Assembly: GCA_026419785.1 (NCBI GenBank)
Contig: JAODTK010004254.1
Coordinates: 1-64,000, forward strand
Length of the DNA stretch: 64,000 bases
Source of the DNA: Sclerodactyla briareus
Lineage: Eukaryota; Echinodermata; Holothuroidea; Dendrochirotida; Sclerodactylidae
Direction: 5' to 3'
The notes beneath the pieces are model-generated. The model made no database searches. It was not told the origin of the DNA and saw only the letters and a list, made by a program, of their open reading frames with translations. Made by a program: the position numbers and the translations under genes. Positions 61,595 through 64,000 of this stretch are shown piece after piece. Every line of letters starts with the position of its first letter. Position 1 is the first letter of the stretch.

Positions 61595-62400
61595 TAACTT
61601 ACTTTGAAAGTTTGGCTTTGAAAGTGAAGAGGGCTAGCTTGATCATACCTTGTATACTGCTGTGGGAGTGTGGAGGGAGTTAACCTGAAATTACCTTGTT
61701 TCTGCTGGCTTTGAGAGTGGCAGGGGGTTAGCCTGAACATACCTTGTTTGTATTCTGTTGGCTTTGAGAGTGCAGGGTTGGTGGTGGTGTTAGTTATGAA
61801 CACCCTTGATTCTGCAGGCTTTGAGAGTGCAGGGGGTAGCATGAACATACCTGTATTCTTTGGCTTGGAGAGTGGCGGGGGGGGGGGGGGAGCCCCACTT
61901 CTGAGCACCCTCGGGCGATTCTGCGGCTCTGAGAGTGCAGGGGGGGGGGGTTGAGCCTGAACACACCTTGTATTCTGCAGGCTTTGAGAGTGCGGGCGGT
62001 TACTGATACATACCTTGTGTTCTGTTGGCTCAAGAGTGCAGGGTTTGAAGCTGAAACATACCTTGCTTCGATTGGATGTGGAGAGTGCATGGAGTGAATA
62101 TGGAACATACCCTGCTTTTGTGTTTCCAAGAGGCTAGGGGATAGCCTGAACATACCTGTATTCTGTTTGGCTTTGAGAGTGCAAGGGGTTAGCCTGAACA
62201 TACCTTGTGTTCTGTTGGCTTCAAGAGTGCAGGGTTTTTTTTTTGAGCCTGAACTACCTTGCATTCCTATGGATTTGAGAGTGCATGGAGTGAATATGCA
62301 ACATTCCCTGCATTTTGTTGTTTCCAAGAGGGCAGGGATAATCCTGAACTACCTTGTATTCTGTTTGGCTTTGAGCGTGCAGGGGTTAGCCTGAACCTAC
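61595..62400 (-). repeat. ~48-bp tandem array derived from the exon 62401 donor junction
   Basis: About 15 diverged units. Read on the minus strand a unit is CTGCACTCTCAAAGCCAACA, GAATACAAG, GTATGTTCAGGCTAACC. It matches the last ~40 bases of exon 62401-62499 plus the donor, and most units keep CAAG/GTATGT, a consensus 5' splice site. The array starts directly at the donor of that exon. Confidence 0.92.
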
Positions 62401-62499
62401 TTGTGTTCTGCTGGCTTTGAGAGTGTAGGGAGTGAGCCTGATAGTTGGACCCAGGACTTCAACACTACGGAGATGTCTTTGATGTAGTCAATCAATGCC
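62401..62499 (-). CDS. probable exon of the minus-strand gene, donor abutting an array
   Basis: Minus strand: acceptor TTTCTGTGGACTGGACTCAG, one base completing a codon, then ALIDYIKDISVVLKSWVQLS and GSLPTLSKPAEHK. The donor reads ACAA/GTAGGT here, but array units read ACAAG/GTATGT, so one G is probably missing and the true exon ends one base later. The peptide looks coding (helical, amphipathic, then a Pro/Ser tail) but I do not recognise it. Same strand as KIF1 and upstream of its other exons, so probably part of it. No relation to the exons' PH domain. Confidence 0.6.
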
Positions 62500-62924
62500 C
62501 TGAGTCCAGTCCACAGAAATCTAGATGCCAAGAAATATTCTGATTATAGTATCCTAAAAAAGAATTGGCCCCATCAAACTACCTTTATTGGGTGAGTAAT
62601 ATATTTAGAATCTATCAATTTTTTTGGCTCAACTCTTTCTGAACCTTTTTTTCACATCTCTCATGAGTATTCTGAGTTTTTCCTTTCTGAAAGAAACTGC
62701 TTTAAAATCTCACAAAACAGTCAACATTATTCATCCTGGAAAAGCACACTGATCTACTGATTATTTCATTCACTGACTCCACCAATTCCAGTCACTGCTT
62801 CTGTATTGTGCAATTCCCTATATCTGCATACAACCCTTCACTGACTAGCAGTGCTAACACTTTTTTGTAGCTGTGGAGTCAACATTTTGTTTCCGATATT
62901 CTGTTGCTCAATATGTAAAGCATC

Positions 62925-64000
62925 AAGCACAGGGACCATAGACCCTGTCTATAGATCAAGCAAAGGGACAATAAGTCCTATTCTATAGATCAAGCAAGAG
63001 AGACCAATAAGTTCCCATCTCTTGATCAAGCAAAGAGACAAGGTTCTCAACTATAAATCAAGGCAAAGAGACTAGGTCCCATCTATGGATCAAGCACAAG
63101 GACAATAGGTCTCAACTATAAATCAAGCAAAGAGACAATAGGTCCTCATCAATAGATCAAGCACAAGGACAATAGGTCCCATCTATTGATCAAGCAAAGA
63201 GACAATAGGTCTCAACTATAGATCAACAAAGAGAAATAGGCCCATCAATAGCATCAATCACAAGGGACAATATCCCATCTATAGATTCAAGCACAGGGAA
63301 ATAGTCCCAGCTATAGATCAAGCACTGGACAAGAGGTCCCATCTTAGATCAAGCACAGGGACAATAGGTCCCATCTATAGATCAGGCACAGGGACAATAG
63401 GTCCCACCTACAGATCAAGCACAGTGACTATAGGTCCCATCTATATCAACAGCAAGGGACTATAGGTCCCATCTATAATCAAAAGCCCCCCCCCCCCACA
63501 ACTAAAGGACAATAGGTCCCATCTATTGATCAAGCTCATGTACTATGGGTCCAATCTATAGATCAAGCACAGGGACAATAGGTCCCATCTATAGATCAGC
63601 ACAGGACATAGGTCCCATCTATATAAGCACAGGCTATAGTTCCCATCATAATCAGCACAGGGGACTATGTCCATCTTATAGATCAAGCACAGGGACTATA
63701 GGTTCCCATCTATAGATCAGCACAGGACTATAAGTCCCATCATAATCAAAGCCCAGGGACTCTAGTTCCCACTATATATCAAGCACAGGGAACTAAGTCC
63801 CCTCTATAATCACGCATACAGGACTATAGTCCCATCTATAATCAAGCACAGGGGACTTAAGGTCCATCTATAGATCAAGCACGGGACTATAGGTCCCATC
63901 TTAATCAATCACAGGACTTTAGGTCCCCATCTTAGATCAAGCACAGGACTATTAGGTCCCATCTATAGATCAGGCACAGGGACAATAGGTCCCATCTATA
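62925..64000. repeat. 33-bp tandem array running out of the window
   Basis: About 30 units of GATCAAGCACAGGGACTATA and GGTCCCATCTATA with frequent indels. It continues past the right end. No splice motif in the unit. Confidence 0.96.

Overview
The window looks like nuclear DNA of an animal, most likely a marine invertebrate deuterostome such as an echinoderm; the species cannot be fixed from the sequence. The grounds are spliced genes with large introns, LINE remnants with a GDxHPNPGP-type leader, a tRNA-derived SINE, dispersed repeats of a kind common in echinoderm-like genomes, and many noisy satellite arrays. There is no prokaryotic gene layout, no CRISPR array and no rRNA. Single-base insertions and deletions are frequent, even in exons of a gene expected to be essential, so some broken frames are probably assembly errors.

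The main gene runs leftwards (minus strand) over most of the window: the 3' half of a kinesin-3 of the KIF1/unc-104 family. The C-terminal PH domain is clear in three consecutive exons (35303-35388 lead-in, 33396-33588, 22970-23084), and the last codons and stop are at 18770-18820. Less certain upstream exons of the same strand lie at 37628-37762, 52938-53008, 57502-57558, 58060-58160 and 62401-62499. The reading phases of 37628, 35303, 33396 and 22970 fit together, and so do those of 58060, 57502 and 52938. A class A GPCR gene, itself frame-broken, lies on the plus strand (28588-29607) inside the 10.3-kb KIF1 intron between the two main PH exons.

Left region (1-18.7 kb): past the KIF1 3' end there is mostly decayed repeat DNA. 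It includes a ~64-bp array (8.97-10.15 kb), a minus open frame ending in a hammerhead-like motif (10.27 kb), a palindrome-headed repeat (10.97-11.7 kb) and the C-terminal end of a CR1/L2-type reverse transcriptase (12.6-13.0 kb). Middle region (18.8-38 kb): KIF1 3' exons with minisatellites in their introns. Right region (38-64 kb): a TIR element, the N-terminal PHD finger of a LINE, two modular elements built around a ~325-bp satellite core, a 59-bp C run, and two arrays at the right edge, one of which runs out of the window.

The most unusual observation is that several minisatellites appear to have been seeded by KIF1 exon/intron junctions. The ~107-bp array after exon 22970, the 62-63-bp array related to exon 33396, the ~148-bp array after exon 37628 and the ~48-bp array after exon 62401 each have units resembling the tail of the neighbouring exon plus the start of its intron. 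In some arrays each unit still carries a 5' splice site; in others that site has been lost. I know of no description of such a repeated pattern within one gene.
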